Below, piece by piece: positions 1-7,798 of a stretch of DNA of 16,822 nt. Source of the DNA: Clostridia bacterium. Its GTDB lineage: Bacteria; Bacillota_A; Clostridia; Oscillospirales; CAG-272. The position numbers and the translations under genes were made by a program. The stretch spans positions 1 to 16,822 of the forward strand of contig JAFTSQ010000009.1 of the NCBI GenBank assembly GCA_017467205.1, given 5' to 3'. Numbering within the stretch: position 1 is the first letter of the stretch; each line of letters opens with the position of its first letter. Below the pieces are notes generated by a model. The model was not told the DNA's origin. It worked only from the letters and a program-made list of their open reading frames with translations, and searched no databases.

Positions 1-1
1 C

Positions 2-199
2 GGCAAGCCGAAGGACGTGCCCGACCTTCGCGACAAGGTAGTTCGCGATGTTTGGAGAAATAACACCGCCTGCACCGACCCTGAGGTAGCCGGCGATATG
101 CTCCTTCCCACTCGAAAAGGCGGCACTCCCGAGATAGACGATGCGGTATACACTCGTATGAAGGATCTTTGGGACAGGCGCGCACCTGTCAAGTGGTAA
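2..199 (+). CDS. C-terminal end of an unrecognised protein (5' partial)
   Basis: An open frame enters from the left edge and stops with TAA at 197-199, giving the last 65 residues of a protein. A GTG at 17 lies in frame, but the frame is open up to the window edge and no ribosome site precedes it, so I take this as a partial gene. The segment is charged and soluble, contains a DPEVAGDMLLPTRKGG stretch and ends in WDRRAPVKW. I see no membrane segment or known domain and cannot name the family. A strong terminator follows at 207-241, so this gene closes a transcription unit that is separate from the GH106-like gene. Confidence 0.6.
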   Translation, partial: GKPKDVPDLRDKVVRDVWRNNTACTDPEVAGDMLLPTRKGGTPEIDDAVYTRMKDLWDRRAPVKW

Positions 200-206
200 A
201 TAAATT

Positions 207-241
207 TCGGCGACCTGCGCTAATGCAGGTCGCCGATTTTT
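207..241 (+). terminator. Intrinsic terminator of the upstream unit
   Basis: A perfect 12-bp stem (left arm 207-218, right arm 225-236) with a 6-nt loop is followed by TTTTT. It sits 8 bases after the stop codon of the partial gene. The core GGCGACCT/AGGTCGCC is the same as in the terminator at 10041-10078. Confidence 0.9.
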
Positions 242-264
242 CATTTGATTTTTTGGAAACCAAC

Positions 265-293
265 TTGACTTTTTATATACTATATGATAAACT
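265..293 (+). promoter_or_regulatory. Sigma-A promoter of the GH106-like gene
   Basis: TTGACT at 265-270 and TAAACT at 288-293 are separated by 17 bp. They lie between the upstream terminator and the ribosome site AAGGAG at 344-349. The -10 box is only a partial match. The leader would be about 55 nt. Confidence 0.55.
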
Positions 294-357
294 GCAATCA
301 AGAGGTAACAGGGGCACTCGGCTCTTCGCCCTCATAAAAGCAAAAAGGAGATAAGCT

Positions 358-3300
358 ATGCTTTATCCAAAGAACCAAAAGAAATTTGACAGTGCGCTTT
401 TCAAAAATCCCACCTCGGAATACAGATGCACGCCCTTCTGGGCTTGGAACTGCGAGCTGAAGCGTGACGAGCTGCTCGCCGAGATAGATATTATGAAGGA
501 AATGGGAATGGGCGGCTTCCATATGCATCCGCGTGCGGGAATGTCGACGAAGTACCTCTCCGACGATTTTATGGCGCTTATAAAGGCGTGCAACGAGAAG
601 GCTATCCGGGAGGGGATGCTCTCCTGGCTTTACGACGAGGATAAATGGCCCTCCGGCTTTGCGGGCGGCTACGTTACGAAGAACCCCGCCAACCGCCAAA
701 AATACCTGCTCTTCACCCCGAACTACCTCGCGCCCGAGGATTTCCCGTCCACCGAGGTAAACGACGCGAAAAACGACGACGGCTGCACCGCAAGAGTAAA
801 AACGAGAGTCGGCGACGGCGGCTCTACCGCGAGCGTAAGCGCGCCCGAGAGGTCGAGCGAGAGCGCCGAGATTTCCTTCGCCGAGTGGGAGGCGAGGGCT
901 GCCGAGCTTAACGCTACGGGCAGATACCTTGCAAAATACGATATAACTCTCGACGAGTCGGGCAATCTTGCCTCCTACCGCCGCCTTTCTGACGGTGAGA
1001 GTGCCGAGAATGTCTGGTACGCCTACATAGACTCTGCAAAGAGCTCGGCGTGGTACAACTTTGAAACCTACGTCGACACCCTCTCAAAGAGCGCGATAGA
1101 GGAGTTCGTCAGAATAACTCACGATAGATATAAAGAGGTACTCGGCGACGAGTTCGGCAAAAGCGTTCCCGCGATATTTACCGATGAGCCGCAGGTTACC
1201 CACAAGAAGTGCCTCGATTTTGCAACGCAAAAAAAGGAGGTAGTTCTTCCCTACACGACCGACTTTGACGACACCTACACGGCGACCTACGGCGAGAGCT
1301 TCCTTGATAAGCTGCCCGAGGTAGTCTGGGAGCTGCCCTATGGAGTATCACCCACTCGCTACCGCTACCACGACCACGCCGCAGAGCGCTTTATCTCTGC
1401 TTTTTGCGACACGGTGGGGGACTGGTGCAAAGAAAACGGCATTTATGCAACAGGTCATATGATGGAAGAACCGACTCTTCGCTCGCAGACGGTTGCCATC
1501 GGCGAGGCTATGAGAGCCTACCGCTCGCTCACCCTTCCGGGCATTGATATGCTCTGCGACAGGCGCGAGTTCACCACGGCAAAGCAGGCGGCGAGCGGCG
1601 CGCATCAGTACGGTGCGCCCGGCGTTATGAGCGAGCTTTACGGCGTTACGAATTGGTCGTTCGACTTCCGCGGTCATAAGCTTCAGGGCGACTGGCAGGC
1701 GGCACTCGGCGTCAGCGTCCGCGTTCCCCATCTTTATTGGGTATCGATGCGCGGCGAGGCAAAGCGCGACTACCCCGCATCAATCGGTCACCAATCGGCG
1801 TGGTATAAGGAATACTCCTTCATAGAGGACCACTTCGCCAGAGTCAACACTCTTATGACTCGCGGCAAGCCCTGCATTCGCGTTGGCGTTATCCACCCCA
1901 TTGAGTCCTATTGGCTTCACTTCGGACCGAACGACCAAACCCTCGGCATCCGCTCCGAGATGGATAAACGCTTCTCGGAAATAACCGATTGGCTGCTTCA
2001 GAGCACCCTCGACTTTGACTACGTCAGCGAGTCGCTTCTCAAGGATATTTTCGTCCCGACGGACGAGGGCTTCCGCGTTGGCGAGATGACCTACGACGCA
2101 GTCGTCGTGCCCGCCTGCGAAACCCTGCGTGCGACCACTCTCGCGGCGCTCACCGAGTTTGCCGACCGTGGCGGTAAGGTAATATTTATGGGAGACGCTC
2201 CGACCCTCGTTGACGCGCAGCCCTCGTGTGCCGCTAAAGACCTTGCAATGAGATGCACGACTATCGACTGGAACAGAACACAGCTCGTTTCGGCTCTCGA
2301 GCCTTACAGAACGGTCAAAATTCAGGCAATGAACGGCGCGGCAACCTCGCACCTCTTCTACGGTATGAGAGAGGAGGATGGCGACAAGCACCTCTTTATC
2401 TGCCACGCATACAATTCTCAAAACTCCAAGATTCCCGCTAAGGAAAGATACGTTATCACGGTTATGGGCGAGTACGCTCCCACACTTATGGACACCGAAA
2501 CGGGTGAAGTTTCCCCCATCCCCGCAAGATACGAGGGCGGCAACACCAAGATTGATTGGGAGTGCTACCCCCAGTCCTCAATCCTTCTCACCCTCACCCC
2601 CGGCAAGAGCGAGGTCGCGGCAAAGCAAGGAGCAAGCCTCGGCGCGCTCTCGCACCTTGACTCTGAATGTGAGCTGATACTCCACGAGCCGAACGTCTCT
2701 GTTATAGATATGGCGAGATGGAAAATTGACGACGGCGAGTGGCAGCCGAAGCTCGAAACGCTCCTCATTTCCAAGAGGGCAAAGGAGATGCTCACTCTTT
2801 CCACCGCGTCTATAAACGGTGCGCAGCCTTGGGTATTCTGCGCCCCCAAGCCGACGAACACTATAACGATAGAAGCAACCGTAAGCTCCGAGGTTGAAAT
2901 CCCGAACTGCGAGCTGGCGCTTGAGAATTTCGAGGAGTGCGATATCCTCTGGAACGGCGAGCCGGTTGAGAAAAAATGCTCGGGCTACTACGTTGACTTC
3001 TCCATCAAGAAAACTCCCATCGGCACTCTCAAGCGCGGCGAGAACACCGTTCGCGTCACTATGCCTTTCGGCGTTGTTTCCAACGTGGAAAATCTCTTCC
3101 TGCTCGGCGACTTCGGCGTCAGCGTTATAGGCAGTGAGGTCAAGATTGTCGCTCCCAAGAGAACGGTAAGATTCGGTGACCTTACGGCGCAGGGACTCGC
3201 GTTCTACGGCGGCGAGGTGACATACCGTGTCAAATTAGAGGGCGGCGCTGATACGTCCGTTGCCCTGGGTCTGTTCTCTGCCCCCGCAGTTACCGTCAGC

Positions 3301-3558
3301 CTTGACGGAGAGAAAATAGCGAACACCTCTCTCGCACCGCACACGGCAAATCTCGGTATGCTTTCCGAGGGCGAGCACACCCTCGATATTAACGTATACC
3401 TCAGCCGTGTTAACACCTTCGGCACGTTCCATAACAGTGACCACCACTTCTCGTGGTTCGGCCCGGGTGCGTGGTATCCCTCGGCGGAAAACTATTGCTA
3501 CGAGTACAGGCTTGAGAAGACGGGACTTCTAACCTCCCCTCGCATTTATAAAAAATAA
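358..3558 (+). CDS. GH106-like glycoside hydrolase (alpha-L-rhamnosidase type)
   Basis: This 1066-residue protein starts at ATG 358 with AAGGAG 8 bases upstream. The N-terminal third carries a signature I associate with GH106-type proteins: PFWAWN at 26-31, GGFHMHPRAGM at 52-62 and WLYDEDKWPSGFAGG at 90-104. Further conserved blocks are FTDEP (274-278), GHMMEEPTLRS (366-376) and SELYG (425-429). Glu277, Glu370/371 and Glu426 are candidate catalytic acids, but I cannot assign them from sequence alone. The C-terminal part, from about residue 750, is beta-rich and looks like galactose-binding-type modules, and the protein ends near WFGPGAWYPSAENY. There is no signal peptide, so a cytoplasmic enzyme acting on imported oligosaccharides is inferred. 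Known GH106 enzymes release L-rhamnose from pectic or glycoconjugate chains. Family assignment is fairly sure, substrate is not. The gene is a single unit between its own promoter and terminator. Confidence 0.85.
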   Translation: MLYPKNQKKFDSALFKNPTSEYRCTPFWAWNCELKRDELLAEIDIMKEMGMGGFHMHPRAGMSTKYLSDDFMALIKACNEKAIREGMLSWLYDEDKWPSGFAGGYVTKNPANRQKYLLFTPNYLAPEDFPSTEVNDAKNDDGCTARVKTRVGDGGSTASVSAPERSSESAEISFAEWEARAAELNATGRYLAKYDITLDESGNLASYRRLSDGESAENVWYAYIDSAKSSAWYNFETYVDTLSKSAIEEFVRITHDRYKEVLGDEFGKSVPAIFTDEPQVTHKKCLDFATQKKEVVLPYTTDFDDTYTATYGESFLDKLPEVVWELPYGVSPTRYRYHDHAAERFISAFCDTVGDWCKENGIYATGHMMEEPTLRSQTVAIGEAMRAYRSLTLPGIDMLCDRREFTTAKQAASGAHQYGAPGVMSELYGVTNWSFDFRGHKLQGDWQAALGVSVRVPHLYWVSMRGEAKRDYPASIGHQSAWYKEYSFIEDHFARVNTLMTRGKPCIRVGVIHPIESYWLHFGPNDQTLGIRSEMDKRFSEITDWLLQSTLDFDYVSESLLKDIFVPTDEGFRVGEMTYDAVVVPACETLRATTLAALTEFADRGGKVIFMGDAPTLVDAQPSCAAKDLAMRCTTIDWNRTQLVSALEPYRTVKIQAMNGAATSHLFYGMREEDGDKHLFICHAYNSQNSKIPAKERYVITVMGEYAPTLMDTETGEVSPIPARYEGGNTKIDWECYPQSSILLTLTPGKSEVAAKQGASLGALSHLDSECELILHEPNVSVIDMARWKIDDGEWQPKLETLLISKRAKEMLTLSTASINGAQPWVFCAPKPTNTITIEATVSSEVEIPNCELALENFEECDILWNGEPVEKKCSGYYVDFSIKKTPIGTLKRGENTVRVTMPFGVVSNVENLFLLGDFGVSVIGSEVKIVAPKRTVRFGDLTAQGLAFYGGEVTYRVKLEGGADTSVALGLFSAPAVTVSLDGEKIANTSLAPHTANLGMLSEGEHTLDINVYLSRVNTFGTFHNSDHHFSWFGPGAWYPSAENYCYEYRLEKTGLLTSPRIYKK

Positions 3559-3579
3559 TCAAGGCATAATCAAAAACCG

Positions 3580-3615
3580 GCGGAGGTATTGCCGCACGAC
3601 AATACCTCCGCTTTT
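3580..3615 (+). terminator. Intrinsic terminator of the GH106-like gene
   Basis: A 12-bp perfect stem (3580-3591 with 3600-3611) and an 8-nt loop are followed by TTTTC. It starts 21 bases after the stop codon. Confidence 0.9.
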
Positions 3616-3621
3616 CATCAA

Positions 3622-3810
3622 GATCCCGATTCTGCGCAGCAGTGCTCGGCGTAAGACGAAAAGATCCCGATGCTATGCATCGCCCTACGGGTTCGACTAC
3701 ATTCCGCCGTCGTGTCATCCTGAGCGGAGGGCAAAGCCCGCAGTCGAACTGCGCAGCAGTGCTCGGCGTAAGACGGGCAGGATCTCGGCGGAACTTCGCT
3801 CAGGATGACA
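3622..3810. repeat. Composite intergenic repeat: 27-bp direct repeat and 14-bp inverted repeat
   Basis: A 27-base word occurs exactly twice, at 3632-3658 and 3749-3775. Each copy starts CTGCGCAGCAGTGC and ends GTAAGACG, and the copies are 117 bases apart. A perfect 14-bp inverted repeat (TGTCATCCTGAGCG at 3713-3726 and its complement at 3797-3810) encloses the second copy. AGATCCCGAT also occurs twice, at 3621-3630 and 3662-3671. I see no coding signature. The structure resembles non-autonomous intergenic repeats that accumulate in gut Clostridia genomes. That resemblance is from memory and was not searched. Confidence 0.75.
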
Positions 3811-3815
3811 AAACG

Positions 3816-3948
3816 AAAGCCTCCCTTGTGTAAAGGGAGGTGCTGAACGAATGTGAAGCGGAGGGATTGTTTTTTGCAAAATCTTACTTTACAACCCTTC
3901 CGTCAGCCTGCGGCTGCCACCTCCCCTTGCACAGGGGAGGCTTTTTTT
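3816..3948. repeat. MITE-like inverted-repeat element, hairpin at each end
   Basis: The element is about 133 bp. The left end is AAAGCCTCCCTT with its own hairpin (CCTCCCTT 3820-3827 with AAGGGAGG 3833-3840). The right end is the hairpin CCTCCCCT (3920-3927) with AGGGGAGG (3933-3940), followed by C and seven Ts (3942-3948). The two ends are near-complements, and the interior holds another near-inverted pair, CGGAGGGATTGT (3859-3870) and ACAACCCTTCCG (3891-3902). Because each end hairpin is followed by a T-rich run when read outward, the element can act as a two-way terminator between the convergent GH106-like and endonuclease genes. Confidence 0.75.
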
Positions 3949-3995
3949 GCGCGCTTCGCTACCCTTTACACAAAGGCGGCGAAAAACTCGTACCG

Positions 3996-4688
3996 TCATT
4001 CCACTACCGCAATATGCGGTCTGTGGTCGGAGGCGACGACGGCGGGGATGTCCGCGCTCGTCACCTTGAGATCGGGTGTGGCGAAGATATAATCTATCTT
4101 CATCTCGGGCTTATCGGACGGAAAGCTCAATTTTTCCTCGCCGAAAAGCTCTGCCGTGTCACGCATTCTCTCTCTTATCGGCGAAAGAAGCTGTGAGTCG
4201 GGCGGCAGATTAAAGTCGCCCATCAGAACGCACCTCTCGCCTGCCAGATTGGAAATCACCGTTCGAACGGCATTTTCCTGCTCGTCGGGATTCAAGCCGA
4301 AATGCGAAATAAGAACAGTCACCCCGCCCTCAAGGGTCGCCTTTAGAACACAGCGGGTTTCATAGTACCCCTTGTATCCTCTCGGATTTGGGTCGGGAAT
4401 TTTTATAGTCTGCGCGCTGATTATCGGCACGCGCGATATTATCGCGTTGCCGTATGGCCCGTCCTTAAAATCTATTGCCTTGGCAAAATAGTAGTATTTC
4501 ATGCCACAGCGCTCGGCGAGCGCCTCGGTCTGCGCCGTGTAGTCGGGGTGCGTGCCCGCGCCGCGAATCTCATTGAGTCCGACAACGTCTGCCCCAAGCT
4601 CTCTAATGGTTTTCGCCATCAGGTCAAAATCTATCCTTCTTTCAAGATAGTTCAAGCAGTGCTGGGTGTTAAAGGACATAAATTTCAT
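3996..4688 (-). CDS. Endonuclease/exonuclease/phosphatase-family protein
   Basis: The protein has 230 residues if it starts at 4688, where GGAGG (4695-4699) sits 6 bases upstream. An in-frame ATG at 4724 lies inside the upstream hairpin and has no ribosome site, so I reject it. The metal-dependent hydrolase motifs of the EEP fold are complete: FNTQH at 6-10 (Asn7), GLNEIRG at 37-43 (Glu40), SHFGLN at 128-133 (His129), MGDFN at 156-160 (Asp158, Asn160), KIDYIF (Asp199) and SDH at 220-222. There is no signal peptide. Members cleave phosphodiester or phosphomonoester bonds in nucleic acids, inositides or lipids, and the substrate here is unknown. It follows the SDR gene on the same strand. The gap holds a hairpin but no room for a promoter, so expression probably depends on read-through. 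Confidence 0.85.
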   Translation of the reverse strand: MKFMSFNTQHCLNYLERRIDFDLMAKTIRELGADVVGLNEIRGAGTHPDYTAQTEALAERCGMKYYYFAKAIDFKDGPYGNAIISRVPIISAQTIKIPDPNPRGYKGYYETRCVLKATLEGGVTVLISHFGLNPDEQENAVRTVISNLAGERCVLMGDFNLPPDSQLLSPIRERMRDTAELFGEEKLSFPSDKPEMKIDYIFATPDLKVTSADIPAVVASDHRPHIAVVE

Positions 4689-4720
4689 AAAAAACCTCCG
4701 CCAAGCGTCAAGAAAATTTA

Positions 4721-4743
4721 ACACGGGGCGGCTTGCCCCGTGT
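4721..4743 (-). terminator. Hairpin after the sugar-acid operon (terminator or attenuator)
   Basis: A 9-bp perfect stem (ACACGGGGC 4721-4729, GCCCCGTGT 4735-4743) with a 5-nt loop is followed on the - strand by TAAATTTTC, a weak T tract. It lies 42 bases after the SDR stop codon and directly before the endonuclease ribosome site. On the + strand the stem is followed by TTATTAT, which is also weak. Partial termination is more likely than a full stop. Confidence 0.6.
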
Positions 4744-4784
4744 TTATTATATCACGCCCTCGCAAAAATGTAAAGAGCTTTTTC

Positions 4785-5513
4785 TTACTGTACGCTTTTG
4801 CCGCCGTCAACGTATATTGACTGACCCGTGATATAGCGCCCGTCATCCGAGCAAAGAAGCGACACGATACCCGTCACGTCCTCGGGCTCGCCGTAAAAGC
4901 CGACGGGAATGGAGTCGGCTACCTTTTTGGCGTATTCTGGGTCGGAGAGCGCCTCGACGTTGCGGTCGGTGTATATAACTCCGGGTGCTATATTATTGAC
5001 GGTTATGCCGTCCTTTGCAAGCTGCAAGGAAAGGGACGTCATCATATTGGTCTGCGCCGCCTTCGAGGCGGAATAAACGAGCATATCGGGGTGAGGCTTT
5101 GCCTCCTGAACCGAGCCGACCGTTATTATCCTGCCAAAGCCGCGCTCCTTCATATGCGGAACAGCCGCTTGAATGAGCAGCATTGAGGAAACGAAGTTGC
5201 AGTTCAGCTGCTCGTAGCAGGCGTCCGTCGTGATTTTTTGCCAAGGCGTGCGGTACTGAAGCGACGCGTTGAGCACGAGAATATCAACCCCCGCGACCGC
5301 ACTGCAAAGCGCCTTCGTTTCGGAAAGGTCGCAAAGATTCGCCGTCGCAATTTCCGCCGTGCCGCCCCGCTCCTCAATCTCTCGCTTAAGCGCCTTGATA
5401 TGTTTTGAGTCGGAGATGCCGTGGAGTATTACCTTATATCCCTCGGAGGCGAGGCGCTTTGCTATCGCTCGACCTATACCTCTTGACGAGCCTGTGATAA
5501 ACACTGTTTTCAT
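4785..5513 (-). CDS. SDR-family NAD(P)-dependent oxidoreductase
   Basis: This 242-residue classical short-chain dehydrogenase has a Rossmann glycine motif TGSSRGIG at 7-14, NLCD at 59-62, NAS at 82-84 and a catalytic Ser134-Tyr147-Lys151 triad (TVGSV, YSASK). NNIAPG at 173-178 and ITGQSIYVDGG near the C terminus are typical of the FabG-like branch. Its ribosome site AGGTGGAAGG overlaps the 12-base gap after the RraA-like gene, so the two are co-transcribed. The branch covers 3-oxoacyl-ACP reductases and many sugar or polyol dehydrogenases. Its place after a dehydratase and an aldolase-like gene favours a sugar or sugar-acid substrate over fatty-acid synthesis. That is inference from context. 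Confidence 0.9.
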   Translation of the reverse strand: MKTVFITGSSRGIGRAIAKRLASEGYKVILHGISDSKHIKALKREIEERGGTAEIATANLCDLSETKALCSAVAGVDILVLNASLQYRTPWQKITTDACYEQLNCNFVSSMLLIQAAVPHMKERGFGRIITVGSVQEAKPHPDMLVYSASKAAQTNMMTSLSLQLAKDGITVNNIAPGVIYTDRNVEALSDPEYAKKVADSIPVGFYGEPEDVTGIVSLLCSDDGRYITGQSIYVDGGKSVQ

Positions 5514-5525
5514 CCTTCCACCTCA

Positions 5526-6440
5526 TCAAAGCGCCGTTTGTGTGTCATCGGGGTCGCCGTTACGCGCAAGCTCGTATTCTCTCGACCAGTCAAGGTCGCG
5601 ATACGCCTCACCGCGAGGGTCGCGCTTTATCCAATCGAGGAGCATATCGAGCATTTCCACAGTCCAGGTGTTTTTATCTATCTGCGCAGTGGTAAACTTA
5701 CCCTCTCCTATCATCTCAAAGCCGAAATCGTCCTTAACGTGCGTTTTCGCCGCACCCTCAACGACGTCGGCAACGAGGTGGCTCGGAATAAAGAGCACGC
5801 CGCCGCCCGCACCGAAAACGATATCGCCAGGCAGGCATACCGCACCGCCGAAGGATGCAATGTCGTTCCAGTCCTTCATAACGAACTCGCGAATGGGGGT
5901 GGGGTCTATACCGCGATAGTAAACCTGCACGTCGGGCACGAGCTTCATTTGCTCAACGTCGCGAACGCCGCCCCAAATGACCGCGCCGCCGTTTTTGGTG
6001 CGCTTTTTTATTGCTGTCGTGAGGTTGCCGCCGAGGAAAGTACCCTTGTATATCTTGTCGTACATATCGCAAACCACAACGTCGCGCTCGTAAAGGTTGT
6101 CTATTACCCACTGGTTGTAGTTACCCCGTCTGCCGTCCTCCGCACCGCGAGAGAACTGCAGCTCGTGCAGGTCGGGGCGAGTTGGGCAGAAGGTGCAGGT
6201 GACAGCTCTGCCGACGAGCTTTCTTCCGTCGTCGTGCAGAGGCGTAAGAGGCGCGAGTCCGCCGCCTACGAACTGATGCTCGTAGCCGAGGACGAATATC
6301 GGCTTCCAAACCTCCTCAAGTGTCATTCCGTAGAGCGCGTCAAGATACTTGTCGGCAACCTTGGGTCTGCCGTCGGGAAATCTTTCTCCCTTCCAAAGAG
6401 GGGTAAGTGCGATTATTTTTTCTCTGTCATTGAAGTTCAT
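5526..6440 (-). CDS. RraA-family (HMG-aldolase-like) protein
   Basis: The 304-residue protein starts at 6440 with GGAG (6451-6454) 10 bases upstream, inside the end of the preceding gene, and the genes are 6 bases apart. RraA-fold hallmarks are LGGNLTTA at 136-143, WGGVRD at 156-161 (Arg160-Asp161, the substrate and metal-binding pair in class II pyruvate aldolases of this fold) and PGDIVFGAGGGVLFIP at 204-219. In most relatives the last block carries acidic residues where Ala211 and Gly213 stand here. It is also longer than the usual 160-230 residues because of extra segments at both ends. Family members include 4-hydroxy-4-methyl-2-oxoglutarate aldolases and the RNase E regulator RraA. Since it sits beside an enolase-superfamily dehydratase and an SDR, cleavage of a 2-keto-3-deoxy sugar acid is a reasonable guess. 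Confidence 0.82.
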   Translation of the reverse strand: MNFNDREKIIALTPLWKGERFPDGRPKVADKYLDALYGMTLEEVWKPIFVLGYEHQFVGGGLAPLTPLHDDGRKLVGRAVTCTFCPTRPDLHELQFSRGAEDGRRGNYNQWVIDNLYERDVVVCDMYDKIYKGTFLGGNLTTAIKKRTKNGGAVIWGGVRDVEQMKLVPDVQVYYRGIDPTPIREFVMKDWNDIASFGGAVCLPGDIVFGAGGGVLFIPSHLVADVVEGAAKTHVKDDFGFEMIGEGKFTTAQIDKNTWTVEMLDMLLDWIKRDPRGEAYRDLDWSREYELARNGDPDDTQTAL

Positions 6441-6446
6441 AATTCA

Positions 6447-7784
6447 TCAGCTCCAAATTCTATCGTTTGAGAATTCCTTGTTCCACTCGTCGGTCGGCTC
6501 GAAATATCCGGGGATGTTCGGGTTTATATGCTCGCGCAAGACTTCCTCATTCAAATCGTCGAAGCCAAGTCCGGGCTTTTCGGGAACTTTAATAAATCCG
6601 TCCTTGAATATCGGATTTTCAATCCCCGTCACCATATCCGCCCACCACGGAACGTCAACCGAGTGGAACTCAAGTGCAAGCACGTTGTGCATTGCCGCAG
6701 CGGTCTGAACTGCCGCAAGGCAAGCAACGGGGCTCTCCGCCATATGAAGTGCAACCGCAACGCCGTGCTCGTCGGCAATATCGGCTATCTTCTTGAGCTC
6801 AAGCGCGCCGCCGCAGGTGAGGATATCGGGGTGAATAACCGACACTCCCCCCGCCTTGATAAGCGTTTCAAAGCCTTCCTTGAGGTAAATATCCTCGCCT
6901 GTGCAGACAGGAATCGTGGTGCTGCTTTTGAGCCTTACGTACTGGTCTGTGTACATCCACGGAACCATATCCTCAACCCACGCGAGATTGTATTTTTCCA
7001 TTCTGCGCGAGAAGCGAATGCAGTCCTCAACGCAAACGTGACCGAAGTGGTCAACCGCAAGCGGCACCTCATAGCCAATTACCTCGCGCACCTCGCGGAC
7101 GTAGTTTTCGAGGAAATCAAGTCCCCGCTCTGTCAGGTGTATACCCGTGTGCGGATGCGCGGTGGTTACAATAGAGTAGCTCTTCTGGTGCTTCACCATA
7201 TCCGCAGTAACGCTTCCGCCCTGAACGTTTAAGATATGAGAGGCGTACTTTTTCATATCGTCGATAAATCCGAGGGGCGCGTTAAGCGTTCCGGGCTCGT
7301 CGAGGAGAAGGCCTATGCCGAGGTCCATCTTCAAGAAGGTAAAGCCCATATTCATTCGTTTTTTAAGGGCAAGACCCATATCGTGACCCGTGTGCTTGCC
7401 GTCAACGTCGGTGTCGCAGTAAACACGAATCTCGTCGCGGAACTTGCCGCCGAGAAGCTGATAGAGCGGCACGCCGTACGCCTTTCCCGCAAGGTCCCAG
7501 AGCGCAATTTCGATTCCCGAAACTCCGCCGCCCTGACGGGAAGGTCCGCCGAACTGCTTTATCTTGCGAAAAATCTTGTCTACGTTGCAGGGATTCTCGC
7601 CGAGAATTCGGCTCTTGAGCATAAGCGCGTAGGTCTTGCTTGATGCGTCGCGCACCTCGCCGTAGCCGCTGATGCCTTGGTTGGTGTCAATTCGGAGAAT
7701 CGTGCAACGCTTGGGCGCTCCGTCTATATCGACGAATCGCATATCCGTTATTCGAAGGTCTGAAGGGGTAGAGCAGTAATTCAT
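6447..7784 (-). CDS. Mandelate racemase/muconate-lactonizing (enolase-superfamily) acid-sugar dehydratase-like protein
   Basis: The 445-residue protein starts at 7784 with AAAGGG 6 bases upstream. It has the capping domain (about 1-125) and the barrel of the enolase superfamily. LKMD at 151-154 gives Lys152/Asp154 on the second strand. Probable Mg2+ ligands are Asp245 (VDHFG), Glu271 (WVEDM) and Glu297 (TGEDIY). Asp320 (HPDILTCGG) and His347 (ALHMAES) look like the His-Asp catalytic dyad of the mandelate-racemase subgroup, and His246/His249 are further candidates near the metal site. Such enzymes mostly dehydrate aldonic acids such as galactonate or rhamnonate to 2-keto-3-deoxy acids. The exact acid cannot be inferred. 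It is the second gene of the operon, 14 bases after the GH10 gene. Confidence 0.88.
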   Translation of the reverse strand: MNYCSTPSDLRITDMRFVDIDGAPKRCTILRIDTNQGISGYGEVRDASSKTYALMLKSRILGENPCNVDKIFRKIKQFGGPSRQGGGVSGIEIALWDLAGKAYGVPLYQLLGGKFRDEIRVYCDTDVDGKHTGHDMGLALKKRMNMGFTFLKMDLGIGLLLDEPGTLNAPLGFIDDMKKYASHILNVQGGSVTADMVKHQKSYSIVTTAHPHTGIHLTERGLDFLENYVREVREVIGYEVPLAVDHFGHVCVEDCIRFSRRMEKYNLAWVEDMVPWMYTDQYVRLKSSTTIPVCTGEDIYLKEGFETLIKAGGVSVIHPDILTCGGALELKKIADIADEHGVAVALHMAESPVACLAAVQTAAAMHNVLALEFHSVDVPWWADMVTGIENPIFKDGFIKVPEKPGLGFDDLNEEVLREHINPNIPGYFEPTDEWNKEFSNDRIWS

Positions 7785-7798
7785 AATAGTCCCTTTCT

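Noticed and set aside
3840..4196. 118-residue + strand frame starting in the repeat
   Set aside because: It crosses the MITE-like element and runs antisense through the endonuclease-family gene, with no ribosome site or domain.
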